64,000 nt of DNA from an uncultured Rhodospirillales bacterium. Lineage in GTDB: Bacteria; Pseudomonadota; Alphaproteobacteria; Acetobacterales; Acetobacteraceae. Where the stretch lies: contig CAITOL010000045.1 of the NCBI GenBank assembly GCA_903893975.1, positions 1 to 64,000 on the forward strand. Reading direction: 5' to 3'. A program made the translations under genes and the position numbers. Under the pieces are notes generated by a model that searched no databases, was not told the DNA's origin, and saw only the letters and a list, made by a program, of their open reading frames with translations. Shown here piece by piece: positions 1 to 8,906 of this stretch (position 1 is the stretch's first letter; each line of letters begins with the position of its first letter).

Positions 1-1208
1 CCACCCTGCCCGCGCTCGCCAGCAACGGCACCGTGGTGGTGGTCGGCGGCATGCAAGGCTTCGGCCTGCAAGCAGCGCGTAAACTGGCCGAACTCGGGGT
101 GCGGCATCTGGCGCTGATCTCCCGGCGCGGCGGCGCTACCGAAGGGGCGATGGAAGCCCTGGCCGGGCTAGCCGCCTTGGGCGCCGAAGCCCGCGTGTAT
201 GCCTGCGACGCGACCGACGCCAACGCACTCGCCGCCACCTTGGCCGCCATCCGGGCGCAAGGGGAACAATCAGACCGCCAGCCGATCATCGGCGTGCTGC
301 ACGCCGCCGCAGTGCTGGATGATGGCGCCGCCGCCAGCCTCACCGCCGCCCGCTTCGCCCCGGTGCTGGCGGCCAAGCTGGCGATTGCGGAAAACCTGGA
401 CCGGCTGACCGCGTCAGACCCGCTCACCCTGTTCCTGCTGTTCTCCTCAGCCACCACCGCCCTTGGCAATCCCGGTCAGGCCAACTACGTCGCCGCCAAC
501 GCCGCGCTGGAAGCGCTGGCGCAACGCCGCCGCGCCGCCGGCCGGCCGGCGCTGGCCGTTGGCTGGGGGCCGATTGAAGATGTCGGCATACTCGCCCGCG
601 ACGCCGCCACCGCCGAAACCCTGCGCCGCCGCCTTGGGGTGGATGCGATGACCGCGGCCGAGGCGCTCGCCGGGCTGCCGGCCTTGCTCAGCCAAACCCA
701 GACCGCCACGCCGCATTACGCCCGGGTGGACTGGACGCAACTGGCCGACATGCTGCCGCTGCTGGGGGAAAACCTGTTCAGCAGCCTGCGCGCCGATGGC
801 ACCGGCAAGCCGATGGGCAGCCGCGACATGCTGGAACGCCTGCGCGGCCTGCCACCGGGGGAAGCGGCGGATCTGCTGCGCGAGATCGTGCGGCAGGAAA
901 TCGGCGGCATTCTGCAACTCGCCGCCGCCGATCTGGCGCTGGATGTGCCGCTGCCCCGCCTCGGGCTCGACAGCCTCGGCGGCATGGAACTGCGCGCCGC
1001 ACTCGAGGGCCGGCTCGGCATTCCCGTGCCGCTGGCCTCGGTCAGCGACACGCTGACCATCGAGGTGCTGGTGCTGCGCATCCGCGATGCGATGAGTGGC
1101 CAGCAACTGGAGGACGCGGCGGCGGCCTCGGTCATTGCCCGCCACGAGGGCGAGGCGGTATCACCGACGGCGATGCTGACCACGCAAGCTGTTGAGGCGC
1201 GCCCATGA
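1..1208 (+). CDS. Type I modular polyketide synthase, C-terminal KR-ACP fragment (5' end outside window)
   Basis: The reading frame is open from base 3 with no start, so this is the last ~400 residues of a larger protein. First comes a ketoreductase: a Rossmann GGMQGFG motif, an LDD motif (HAAAVLDDG) that marks a B-type KR, and an intact Ser/Tyr/Asn catalytic region (LLFSSAT ... QANYVAAN). Then comes an acyl carrier protein with the phosphopantetheine serine in LGLDSLGG (Ser codon at 972). Only ~75 residues follow that serine and no thioesterase or reductase release domain is seen. The stop overlaps the next gene by 4 bp (ATGA), so the chain is probably handed to the oxoamine synthase encoded there. 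The GTG at 33 lies inside the KR fold and is not a start. Confidence 0.93.
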   Translation, partial: TLPALASNGTVVVVGGMQGFGLQAARKLAELGVRHLALISRRGGATEGAMEALAGLAALGAEARVYACDATDANALAATLAAIRAQGEQSDRQPIIGVLHAAAVLDDGAAASLTAARFAPVLAAKLAIAENLDRLTASDPLTLFLLFSSATTALGNPGQANYVAANAALEALAQRRRAAGRPALAVGWGPIEDVGILARDAATAETLRRRLGVDAMTAAEALAGLPALLSQTQTATPHYARVDWTQLADMLPLLGENLFSSLRADGTGKPMGSRDMLERLRGLPPGEAADLLREIVRQEIGGILQLAAADLALDVPLPRLGLDSLGGMELRAALEGRLGIPVPLASVSDTLTIEVLVLRIRDAMSGQQLEDAAAASVIARHEGEAVSPTAMLTTQAVEARP

Positions 1209-2521
1209 GCCTGACCACCAACGCCAAGCTGGCCCTGCTCACCCGGCTGGCGCGGCGGGAAACCGCCGCCACCGCCGCCCCGTTGCCGAAGGACGAGCGG
1301 GCGATCAGCTGGAAAGACCTGCCCAATGGCAGCGATCTGGCAGTGGTGCATGAAGCCGGCGCCGCGCTCGGGGTGGAAAACCCGTATTTCCGCGTACATG
1401 AAGGGCTGGCGGACGCCGAAACCACCATCGGCAACCGCCAGTTCATCAACTTTGCGTCCTATAATTACATCGGCCTGAACGGTGACGCCCGGGTGACGGA
1501 AGCCGCCAAGGCCGCGATCGACCGATATGGCGTGTCCGCCTCCGCCAGCCGCGTCGTCTCCGGCGAGCGGCCGGTGCATGCCGAACTCGAAGCCGCGATT
1601 GCCCAGGTTTATCAGGCCGAAGCGGCGATGGTGATGGTCAGCGGCCACGCCACCAACGTCTCCGTGATCGGCACGCTGATGGGCCCGCGCGACCTGATCC
1701 TGCACGATGCGGCGATCCATAACAGTGCGGTGGAAGGGGCCAAGCTATCTGGCGCGCGCCGCATCGCCTTCGCGCACAACAACCTGAAGGCCGCCGAGCG
1801 GGAACTGGTCGCCCACCGCGCCCGCCACACCCGCGCGCTGCTGATTATTGAAGGCCATTACAGCATGGATGGCGACCTTCCAGACCTGGAAGGCTTCATC
1901 GCGCTGGCGCGCAAACACAATGCCTGGCTGATGGTGGACGAGGCGCATTCGCTGGGCGTGCTCGGCCCGCATGGCCGCGGCATTGCCGAACATCTGGGGG
2001 TGGACCCGTCCGGGGTGGATATCTGGATGGGCACGCTGAGCAAGACGCTGTCCGCCTGCGGCGGCTACATCGCCGGGCAGGAAAAGCTGATCAGCTACCT
2101 GAAATATTCCACCCCCGGCTTCGTTTATTCCGTGGGCCTGCCGCCGGCTTTGGCCGCTGCGGCGCTGGCTTCGGTGCGCGTCATGCTGGAGGAGCCGGAG
2201 CGGGTGGCGAAGCTGCAAGCCAACGCCACCCTGTTCATGCGCCTCGCCCGCGCGGCGGGGTTTGATACGGCGGAGTGTTGCGGCATGGCGATTGTGCCGG
2301 TCATCCTCGGCTCTTCCCTCGTCGCCGCGCGGCTGGCGCAGGAAATGTTCGCAGCCGGGGTCAACGTGCAGCCGATCTTGTATCCGGCGGTGCCGGAACG
2401 CGCCGCCCGGCTGCGGTTTTTCATCAGCTCCACCCACACCGAAGCGCAACTGCGCCAGACGGTGGAAATCATGACCGAGGCCGTGGCGCGGGTGCGCAAG
2501 ATGAAGCTGCTCGGCCAATGA
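1205..2521 (+). CDS. PLP-dependent alpha-oxoamine synthase (KBL/AONS/SPT superfamily)
   Basis: The 438-residue protein belongs to fold-type I aminotransferases of the alpha-oxoamine synthase group, which condense an acyl thioester with an amino acid, lose CO2 and give an alpha-amino ketone. Visible marks are INFASYNYIGL near residue 80, the VDEAHSLGVLG block whose Asp and His contact PLP, and the Schiff-base lysine in GTLSKTLSACGG (Lys280). About 75 residues precede the core, more than in KBL or BioF. Translational coupling to a polyketide synthase ending in an ACP suggests that it takes the ACP-bound chain directly, as PigH-type and fumonisin/saxitoxin-type enzymes do. The amino acid substrate cannot be told; serine palmitoyltransferase activity is the main alternative. 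Confidence 0.9.
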   Translation: MSLTTNAKLALLTRLARRETAATAAPLPKDERAISWKDLPNGSDLAVVHEAGAALGVENPYFRVHEGLADAETTIGNRQFINFASYNYIGLNGDARVTEAAKAAIDRYGVSASASRVVSGERPVHAELEAAIAQVYQAEAAMVMVSGHATNVSVIGTLMGPRDLILHDAAIHNSAVEGAKLSGARRIAFAHNNLKAAERELVAHRARHTRALLIIEGHYSMDGDLPDLEGFIALARKHNAWLMVDEAHSLGVLGPHGRGIAEHLGVDPSGVDIWMGTLSKTLSACGGYIAGQEKLISYLKYSTPGFVYSVGLPPALAAAALASVRVMLEEPERVAKLQANATLFMRLARAAGFDTAECCGMAIVPVILGSSLVAARLAQEMFAAGVNVQPILYPAVPERAARLRFFISSTHTEAQLRQTVEIMTEAVARVRKMKLLGQ

Positions 2522-3834
2522 CGCGGCCGGCGCGGATTGTTATCGACGGCTATAATCTCGCCATCCCCCAAGGCACCGGCGTTGCCACCTATGCCCGCAA
2601 TCTCAGCCACGCACTGCACGGGCTGGGCCATCAGGTCGGCGTGCTCTACGGCAAGAATATCGGGCCGACCAAGGACACGCTGGCGCGGGAAGTGGATTTC
2701 TTCGACCCGCCGACCGCGATCCTGCCGCAATGGCTGTCCGACACGCTGCGGGCCATAAAGCTGTCGCACCGCCCGTTCGGGCTGAAAGCCTGGAGCGTGC
2801 CGGTCAGCGGTGCGGTGATCAGCCAGGGCATGCCGTATGCCGATGAAATCTGGAACGTGAGCGATATGTTCCAGATGGCGCAGGTGCAGCATCAGCTTAC
2901 CCACCAGATGCTGCAAGTTCGCCTGCCCGGCCCGGCGCCGGATATTATGCACTGGACCTATCCGTTCCCGATCCAGCTGCGCGGGGCGAAGAACATCTAC
3001 ACCCTGCACGACCTGGTGCCGATGCGCCTGCCCGCCACCACGCTGGACAATAAGCGCCGCTATTTGCGCATCGCCCGGGCGATCGCCGCCAAAGCCGACC
3101 ACATTGTCACGGTATCCGAACATTCTCGCCGCGATATCATCGAATTGCTCGGCGTCGCGCCAGACCGGGTCACCAATACCTATCAGGCGGTGGATCTTCC
3201 GGCGGCCCTGCGCAACAAGCCGGTTGACCTGGTGCGCAACGAAATCGCCGGCACGTTCGGGCTGACCTTCGGCGAATATTTTCTGTTTTTCGGCGCCATC
3301 GAGCCCAAGAAAAACATCGGCCGGCTGATCGAAGCCTATCTGGCCAGCGGCGTAAAAGGCCCGCTGGTCATTGTCGGCAAAAAGGCCTGGAAGTCTGAAG
3401 GCGAATTGCGGCTGCTGTTCAACGACCATATTCAGTATCTGCAATCCGAAGGGCCGTACACCTTCACCCGCCACCGGGTGATGCAGTTGGAATACGCTCC
3501 CTTCCCGCTGCTGGTCAGCCTGATCCGCGGCGCACGCGGGGTGCTGTTCCCCTCGCTGTATGAAGGGTTCGGGCTGCCGGTGCTGGAGGCGATGCTGCTT
3601 GGCGCGCCGGTGATGACCAGCAATACCTCATCGTTGCCGGAACTGGTGGGCGATGCGGCGTTGACCGTCGATCCCTACAACACCGCCGCCATGGCGCAGG
3701 CGATCCAGGCGCTCGACAGCGATGCCGCCTTGCGCGCCCGCCTTTCGGCCGCCGCACCGTTGCAGGCGGACCTGTTCAATCCCAGCCGCTATCAAGATCG
3801 GTTGCAGGCGTTGTATGCGCGGCTTGGCGCCTGA
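2518..3834 (+). CDS. GT4-family glycosyltransferase
   Basis: The start is the ATG overlapping the previous stop by 4 bp (ATGA), giving 438 residues; the open frame reaches further upstream only as a shadow of the oxoamine synthase. The protein has a GT-B fold with an N-terminal acceptor half ([20 protein letters not shown]) and a C-terminal nucleotide-sugar half. [16 protein letters not shown] opens the donor domain, and the E-x7-E motif lies in [12 protein letters not shown] (Glu349 and Glu357). It is the third gene of the PKS-oxoamine synthase operon, so it probably glycosylates that product or its carrier lipid. Sugar donor and acceptor are unknown. It is not closely related to the tandem GT4 pair near 60 kb. 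Confidence 0.9.
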   Translation: MTRPARIVIDGYNLAIPQGTGVATYARNLSHALHGLGHQVGVLYGKNIGPTKDTLAREVDFFDPPTAILPQWLSDTLRAIKLSHRPFGLKAWSVPVSGAVISQGMPYADEIWNVSDMFQMAQVQHQLTHQMLQVRLPGPAPDIMHWTYPFPIQLRGAKNIYTLHDLVPMRLPATTLDNKRRYLRIARAIAAKADHIVTVSEHSRRDIIELLGVAPDRVTNTYQAVDLPAALRNKPVDLVRNEIAGTFGLTFGEYFLFFGAIEPKKNIGRLIEAYLASGVKGPLVIVGKKAWKSEGELRLLFNDHIQYLQSEGPYTFTRHRVMQLEYAPFPLLVSLIRGARGVLFPSLYEGFGLPVLEAMLLGAPVMTSNTSSLPELVGDAALTVDPYNTAAMAQAIQALDSDAALRARLSAAAPLQADLFNPSRYQDRLQALYARLGA

Positions 3835-3972
3835 AAATGTACAACAAAGTAAATATTAAATAATACTTTCATTCAAAACTATACTATATTCATCCATTCT
3901 ATGTTACAATTCTCGCCTGTATAAAACCGCCTTCGTCTGCTATAAAAGCGCATTCTATGCGATGTGGATCAG
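3835..3972. promoter_or_regulatory. AT-rich intergenic region, probable promoter of the adenylating-enzyme gene
   Basis: This 138 bp gap is much richer in A/T than its surroundings and separates the PKS operon from the next gene. It holds several TATA-like hexamers (TATACTATATT near 3881, TATAAA at 3921 and again near 3942). No hairpin with a T-tract was found for the upstream operon. No -35/-10 pair stands out with optimal spacing. Confidence 0.4.
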
Positions 3973-5436
3973 ATGAGCGGCGAAACGACAATCCGAACTG
4001 CCTCGCAATGGTTGGCCCATTGGGCCACCATCACCCCCGACCGCCCGGCGCTGGTGATTGAAGGCCAAGGCAGCTTCCGCTACGCCGAATGGGCCATCGC
4101 GGTCGCGCAGATGGCGCGCCACCTGCGCGAAATCGGGGTGCGTCCGGGCATGCTGGTGGGGATTGAAACCGCCGATCATTACCTGCATGCGGTGACCATC
4201 CTCGGCGCCGAAACCGCCGGCGCCCACACGCTGTCGTTCAGCGCGCACGAAATTCTCAACGGTGATGCGGCGATCAGCCATTGTGAATGGCTGCTGCATG
4301 CCAGCGACGCAGCGCCAATCCTGCCCCCCGGCCGCACCAGCAGGCTCGATCGCGGCTTCGCGGCCCAGGTCACGCAGATCGTGCTCACCTCCGACGACGT
4401 CCGCGCCTTGCAACACCCGCGCGACCCGCAGGCCGTGGTGCGGGTCGTCCGCAGTTCCGGGACCACGGGCGCCAGGAAGGCAGTCGGCTATACTGGGGCA
4501 ATTCTGGACTCCATGCTGCGTGCCGAAGCGAGCATTGGGCAGAATAATGGCCGAGACTGCGCGATTATTCTGTTCTATGATTTCGCTAGCACTGCCGGAT
4601 ATCGCTACATGCTGACGGCATTGTATAACGGCAGGCCGCTCTACATGATCCAGCCCGCATCGTTTGGCCGGGTTATTGAAGCACTTCCTTCGTTTCATGT
4701 CACAGCCGTGCAGGGTCAGTTGCCCGATATTATCGGCGCCTATACGAATAACTTTCACTTCGCACCGCAACGCTCGATCCACATCGTTGGCGCCACGGTT
4801 CCTGCGGATATTTGGGCGCAACTCACGCCGCAGCGGTTTGGCTACGCGTCCAACGGTTATGCGCCATCGGAAGCACTCCGCGTCGCCTATTCCAGCTTCG
4901 GCGCGCCCTATACGCTTTATGACGACGCCGAAATGCGCATCGTCGACACGGACGGCACCCCGGTCGCGCCGGGGGAGAGTGGGCTGATCGAAGTTCGCAA
5001 TCCGCGCATGGTCAGCGGCTATCTTTGGGACCCAGACCTCACCGCGCACCATTTCGTCGATGGCTGGTTTCGCACCTTCGATATTGGCCACATGCCAACG
5101 CCCCGCACGCTGATCGTCTCTGGTCGGGCCGATGATATGCTGAACATTGGCGGCATCAAGATTATGCCCGGCCCGTTCGAGGCACGTTTGCGCAGCGTTC
5201 CCGGCGTGAAGGATGTGGTGCTGCTGGCGATGCCGGATCGCAATAACATCAGCCGCATGCATGTCGTGATCGAAAGCGAGAAGCCGACACTCGATACCGC
5301 CCTCGCCGCCACGATCCGCGACACGCTGGGGGATACCGGGTTCGATTTTTTCCTGCATTGCCGGACCGAGTTTCCCCGCACTGAAACCGGCAAGGTCCAG
5401 CGTAATGCGTTGCGGGACATGTATGCCCCTGTGTGA
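3973..5436 (+). CDS. Adenylate-forming enzyme (AMP-dependent acyl-CoA/ACP synthetase family)
   Basis: The 487-residue protein has an AMP-binding fold. The phosphate-binding A3 loop reads SSGTTGARKAV (about residues 161-171), the A8 hinge reads SGRADDMLNIGGIKI, and the catalytic C-terminal lysine sits in ETGKVQRN (Lys474). The A5 position reads NGYAPSEAL instead of the usual YGxTE, so substrate or activity may differ. It probably activates a carboxylic acid as acyl-AMP for loading onto CoA or an ACP. I chose ATG 3973 over the GTG at 3964; neither has a clear Shine-Dalgarno site. GC drops to about 50% between 4560 and 4800 (29, 32 and 31 G+C per 60 bases in three lines counted by hand), a possible sign of transfer. 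Confidence 0.82.
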   Translation: MSGETTIRTASQWLAHWATITPDRPALVIEGQGSFRYAEWAIAVAQMARHLREIGVRPGMLVGIETADHYLHAVTILGAETAGAHTLSFSAHEILNGDAAISHCEWLLHASDAAPILPPGRTSRLDRGFAAQVTQIVLTSDDVRALQHPRDPQAVVRVVRSSGTTGARKAVGYTGAILDSMLRAEASIGQNNGRDCAIILFYDFASTAGYRYMLTALYNGRPLYMIQPASFGRVIEALPSFHVTAVQGQLPDIIGAYTNNFHFAPQRSIHIVGATVPADIWAQLTPQRFGYASNGYAPSEALRVAYSSFGAPYTLYDDAEMRIVDTDGTPVAPGESGLIEVRNPRMVSGYLWDPDLTAHHFVDGWFRTFDIGHMPTPRTLIVSGRADDMLNIGGIKIMPGPFEARLRSVPGVKDVVLLAMPDRNNISRMHVVIESEKPTLDTALAATIRDTLGDTGFDFFLHCRTEFPRTETGKVQRNALRDMYAPV

Positions 5437-5457
5437 CCGCGCGCCGCAGACACGCTA

Positions 5458-7065
5458 ATGCGCCGCATACGTCCCGACCTGCGCCGCCGGGCGCTGCTCG
5501 GTGGTGCCCTTGCATCCCTCACCACCGCGCCGGCGCTGGCGCGCGCACACCGGCCGTTGCGCTTCGTGCCGCAAACCGGCTTGCTCAGCCTGGACCCGAT
5601 CGCCGACCCGAACCCGACCACGATCTGCCACGGCTACTACGTGTTCGACACGTTATTCGGCACCGATGCGCAGATGCGCCCGCGCCCGCAAATGGCGGAG
5701 GGGGCGGCGGTAAGCGCCGATGGCCTGCAATGGCGCATCACGCTGCGGCCGGGGCTGCAGTTTCATGACGGCAGCCCGGTTCTGGCGCGCGATTGCATCG
5801 CCAGCCTGCAACGTTGGGCGGTGCGCGATCTGTTCGGCCAGATGCTCGCCAGCTTCGTGGCCGAATGGGAACAGGCGAGCGATGCGGAAATCGTCATCCG
5901 CCTGCATCGCCCGTTTCCGTTGCTGCTGCACGCCTTGGGCAACGCCGCCACCATCGTGCCGTTCATCATGCCGGCGCGGCTGGCGGCAACCGACCCCTAT
6001 CAGCCAGTCCGGGAGATGGTCGGATCGGGTCCGTATCGCTTTCTGCCCGACGCGTTTGTGCCAGGCGCCCGTGCCGCCTATGCGCGGTTTGCGACCTATC
6101 AGCCAAGGTCGGAGCCAGCCGACGGGACCGCTGGCGGCAAACGTGCCGCGATTGCGCAGATCGAATGGCAGGCGCTCGGCGATCCCGCGACGGCCGCGAG
6201 TGCGCTGGCAAAGCGCGAGGTGGATTGGCTGGATTTGGTGCAGCCCGATCTGGTCCCCTACCTGCGACGTCAGCCCGATTTGGTGGTCGCGCGTGCGTCG
6301 CAGCTTGGCAATTACGGATGGCTGAGTTTCAACCACCATAATCCCCCGTTCAACGACCTCGCGGTCCGCCAGGCGGTCATGCTCGGCGTGCGACAGCAGG
6401 ATTTCCTGCAAGCCCTCACCGGGGGCGATGCAACGCTGTTTAACCTCCGGCGCTCGTTCCTCGGGCCCGGCTCGCCCGGTGGCGGTGAGGCCGAACCGTT
6501 CGCCCCGCGCTACATGACCGGTGACCTCACCGCCGCGCGCGCCGCCTTGCGCGCCAGTCGCTACAATGGCGAGCTGGTGGTGATCCTGAATGCGGCGGAC
6601 ATCACGCAGGTGGCCCCGCTCGGGCCGATTGCCGAGGATTATTTCCGCCAACTCGGGCTCAACGTGCAACTCCATACCTCGGACTGGAGCGCGGTGGCCA
6701 AGCGGCGCATGAGCCGCAAGCCTGCCGCCGAGGGCGGTTGGAGCGCATTGCTCAATGCCTTCAGCGGCGGCACGTTGGCCAATCCCATTCGAAACGCGAC
6801 CATACGTGGCCTCGGCGACAAGGGCACCGCCGGCTGGTATGCCGATGCGACAATGGAACAGGATCTGGCGCAATGGATTGCGGCGACCACGCCGGCGGAA
6901 CGCAGCACCTGGCTACAAGCGATGTCATCCCGCGCGGCGGAGCAAGTGCCTTCGGTACCGCTCGGGCAGTTTTTTATGAACACCGCCTATAGCTGCCGCT
7001 TGCAGGGCTTCCTCGGCACCAACTACGCCTGCCCGTGGAACCTGTCCTGGGTGGACGCCAGCTAG
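5458..7065 (+). CDS. ABC transporter substrate-binding protein, family 5 (peptide/nickel type)
   Basis: The 535-residue exported protein starts with a twin-arginine-like signal (RRRALLGGALASL, with Ala-rich cleavage near residue 30). The mature part matches family 5 solute-binding proteins: DTLFGTDAQMRPRPQMAEG, LRPGLQFHDGSPVLARD and the VGSGPYRFL block. The family binds oligopeptides, opines, glutathione or metal chelates in the periplasm. No permease or ATPase gene lies beside it, so it is an orphan here. It follows the adenylating gene by 21 bp and is probably cotranscribed. Its TAG stop overlaps the convergent FkbH-like gene stop within CTAG at 7062-7065. The ligand is unknown. Confidence 0.88.
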   Translation: MRRIRPDLRRRALLGGALASLTTAPALARAHRPLRFVPQTGLLSLDPIADPNPTTICHGYYVFDTLFGTDAQMRPRPQMAEGAAVSADGLQWRITLRPGLQFHDGSPVLARDCIASLQRWAVRDLFGQMLASFVAEWEQASDAEIVIRLHRPFPLLLHALGNAATIVPFIMPARLAATDPYQPVREMVGSGPYRFLPDAFVPGARAAYARFATYQPRSEPADGTAGGKRAAIAQIEWQALGDPATAASALAKREVDWLDLVQPDLVPYLRRQPDLVVARASQLGNYGWLSFNHHNPPFNDLAVRQAVMLGVRQQDFLQALTGGDATLFNLRRSFLGPGSPGGGEAEPFAPRYMTGDLTAARAALRASRYNGELVVILNAADITQVAPLGPIAEDYFRQLGLNVQLHTSDWSAVAKRRMSRKPAAEGGWSALLNAFSGGTLANPIRNATIRGLGDKGTAGWYADATMEQDLAQWIAATTPAERSTWLQAMSSRAAEQVPSVPLGQFFMNTAYSCRLQGFLGTNYACPWNLSWVDAS

Positions 7066-8888
7066 GCCGCCGCCGTGAGCGTTGTGGCCGGCCAGGGGGC
7101 CACCTGCACATGCGCCGGGTACCGCGGCTGCACATCGGCGGGCAGGCGGAAGGCCGGCCGGTCCGGCACTGGCTGCACGAAGCCCGCACGTTGGTACACA
7201 TCGCGGCAGGGCAGATTGGCCGGGCTGACCACGACCGAGGCGGCAATTTCGCCCGCCCCATCGGCGCGCAGCCGGGTCAGCACGGCGACGAGGCCGGCAA
7301 GCTCGATCTCCATCCCCAGCACCCGGCAGCTCATCACATATTGGTGGATCGTGGCCCCGTCGGTGAAGATCACCCCGACCAGCCCGTATTCCACGAACCG
7401 GTCCGCCACCCAGAAGGCGAAGCAACGCCCGCCGCGCTGCCAGAAGGTGAGGTAATCCGGCACGTCCCAATGCTGGCCGGTGGTGTTGAACTGGCTGGTC
7501 TTGTTCACCAGTTCCTTCACCCGGGCAAAGGCTGGGTCGGTGATCGCGGACAGCTCCTGCACCGTCAGCCGCGTTTGCAGATCCGCCAGAAACGCGTCGC
7601 GCGGCTGGGCCTGGCGTTCGGTATCGCGGCGGATTTGCTGGCCGAGCATCTGCTCCCGCCGCCGGGATTCCTCGCTGCGCTGCGCAATGCGGGTTTCCGC
7701 CGACCACAGCAAAATCCGCCGGGTCAGATAGGGATTGGCCCCCAACACCCGGATCTGCGGCAGGGCTGCCTGCACCGCCGCGCGCTCCACCGGATGATCG
7801 TCGACAAACACCGCGTTCTTCGCCGTCAGCGACAGCGCATCGAGGATCGAGGCGATATTTTCCGCCTTCGGCCGCCAGTTGATCCGGCGCAGCACGAAAT
7901 CCTCCAGCTTGAGGAATGGCGGGTCCACCACCGAGTCCCAGCCATCAATCACCGCCTGCTCGTCGTTCTTCGAGACGATGGCGGTCACGATGCCGCGCCG
8001 GCGCAGATGGTGCACCGCCTCCCACAGCCCCAGCGGCCAGCCATGGGTGTGCGGCTTGCTGCCCTCGGGGCCGTAATCTTCCGCCAGATTGCCGCGCCAC
8101 AGCGTGTTGTCGAGGTCGAAGATCACCACCTTCACCTGATCGATCTGGTGGTGCACGCGGTAGATATGTTCCATCTGGCGAAACACCGCCGCGCAAAATT
8201 CCTCCGTCCGGTTCTCGTGCAGGTCGGCGAAGGGTGGCACCGCCTCAATCCGGCCGGTCTCGGACCAATCAGGGCAGTGCATCGCGCCATGCGCGTGAAA
8301 GCTGATGAAATCGTCGAGAAAGAAATGCCGCCCCAGCGACCCGGCGATCATGTCCACATCGGCCAGGTAGCAGTTGGTGAAATCGCGCACCCGGCGGGCC
8401 AGATAGGCGTTGAGGCCGCTGACCACCCAGCGCAGATCGGCGGCGGTATGGGTATCGTGCAGCGCCGCCGCCACGTCATTCTGCGGCACCACGAAGGCGG
8501 ACACCAAGGTCAGCACGCCGAATTGCCGGTTATAGCCCATGGCCGCATCCAGCAGCCGGTCGATATTGGCTTGCCCCATGGCCAGCCAGTCGATCGGGTC
8601 CGCCCGCTGGTCGTTATCGTAAATCCGCACCGCCGCATCGGTCAGCACGCTGCGCAGCGGCAGCTGAATATATTGCAGGTCCAGCCCGGCCAGCACCGCA
8701 TCCGTCAGCGGCGGCAGCACGGCGGCGGCGTTCAGCATAATATGGATGTAGTTCGTGCCGGGGCTGTGCTGGCGGAAGTGCTGGACATAGGCTTCCGACA
8801 GGCACGAGCCGATGATCAGCACATGGCGCAGCTTGGTTTCCACCACCTCCAACTCGGCGGGAAACAAAAACGCTGCGGTATCGAGCAT
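7062..8888 (-). CDS. FkbH-like protein (HAD-superfamily IIIC phosphatase/glyceryltransferase)
   Basis: The 608-residue protein has three parts: an N-terminal ~240-residue region starting with an SGNH-like VLIIGSCLSEAY, a HAD domain with VVIFDLDNTLWRGN (nucleophile Asp258, Asp260) and later VFVDDHPVER, and a C-terminal GNAT-like half with NKTSQFNTTG. Characterised FkbH homologues take 1,3-bisphosphoglycerate, dephosphorylate it and load glyceryl units onto an ACP for polyketides. Its nearness to the PKS end suggests a glycerate-derived starter, extender or decoration. The ATG has a strong AAGGGGGG ribosome site. It lies 18 bp downstream of the RTX-like gene on the same strand and is probably cotranscribed with it. 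Confidence 0.88.
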   Translation of the reverse strand: MLDTAAFLFPAELEVVETKLRHVLIIGSCLSEAYVQHFRQHSPGTNYIHIMLNAAAVLPPLTDAVLAGLDLQYIQLPLRSVLTDAAVRIYDNDQRADPIDWLAMGQANIDRLLDAAMGYNRQFGVLTLVSAFVVPQNDVAAALHDTHTAADLRWVVSGLNAYLARRVRDFTNCYLADVDMIAGSLGRHFFLDDFISFHAHGAMHCPDWSETGRIEAVPPFADLHENRTEEFCAAVFRQMEHIYRVHHQIDQVKVVIFDLDNTLWRGNLAEDYGPEGSKPHTHGWPLGLWEAVHHLRRRGIVTAIVSKNDEQAVIDGWDSVVDPPFLKLEDFVLRRINWRPKAENIASILDALSLTAKNAVFVDDHPVERAAVQAALPQIRVLGANPYLTRRILLWSAETRIAQRSEESRRREQMLGQQIRRDTERQAQPRDAFLADLQTRLTVQELSAITDPAFARVKELVNKTSQFNTTGQHWDVPDYLTFWQRGGRCFAFWVADRFVEYGLVGVIFTDGATIHQYVMSCRVLGMEIELAGLVAVLTRLRADGAGEIAASVVVSPANLPCRDVYQRAGFVQPVPDRPAFRLPADVQPRYPAHVQVAPWPATTLTAAA

Positions 8889-8906
8889 GTCCCGCCCCCC
8901 TTTCCC

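Noticed and set aside
33-1208. GTG at 33 as the PKS start
   Set aside because: It lies inside the first strand of the KR Rossmann fold and the frame is open to the window edge.
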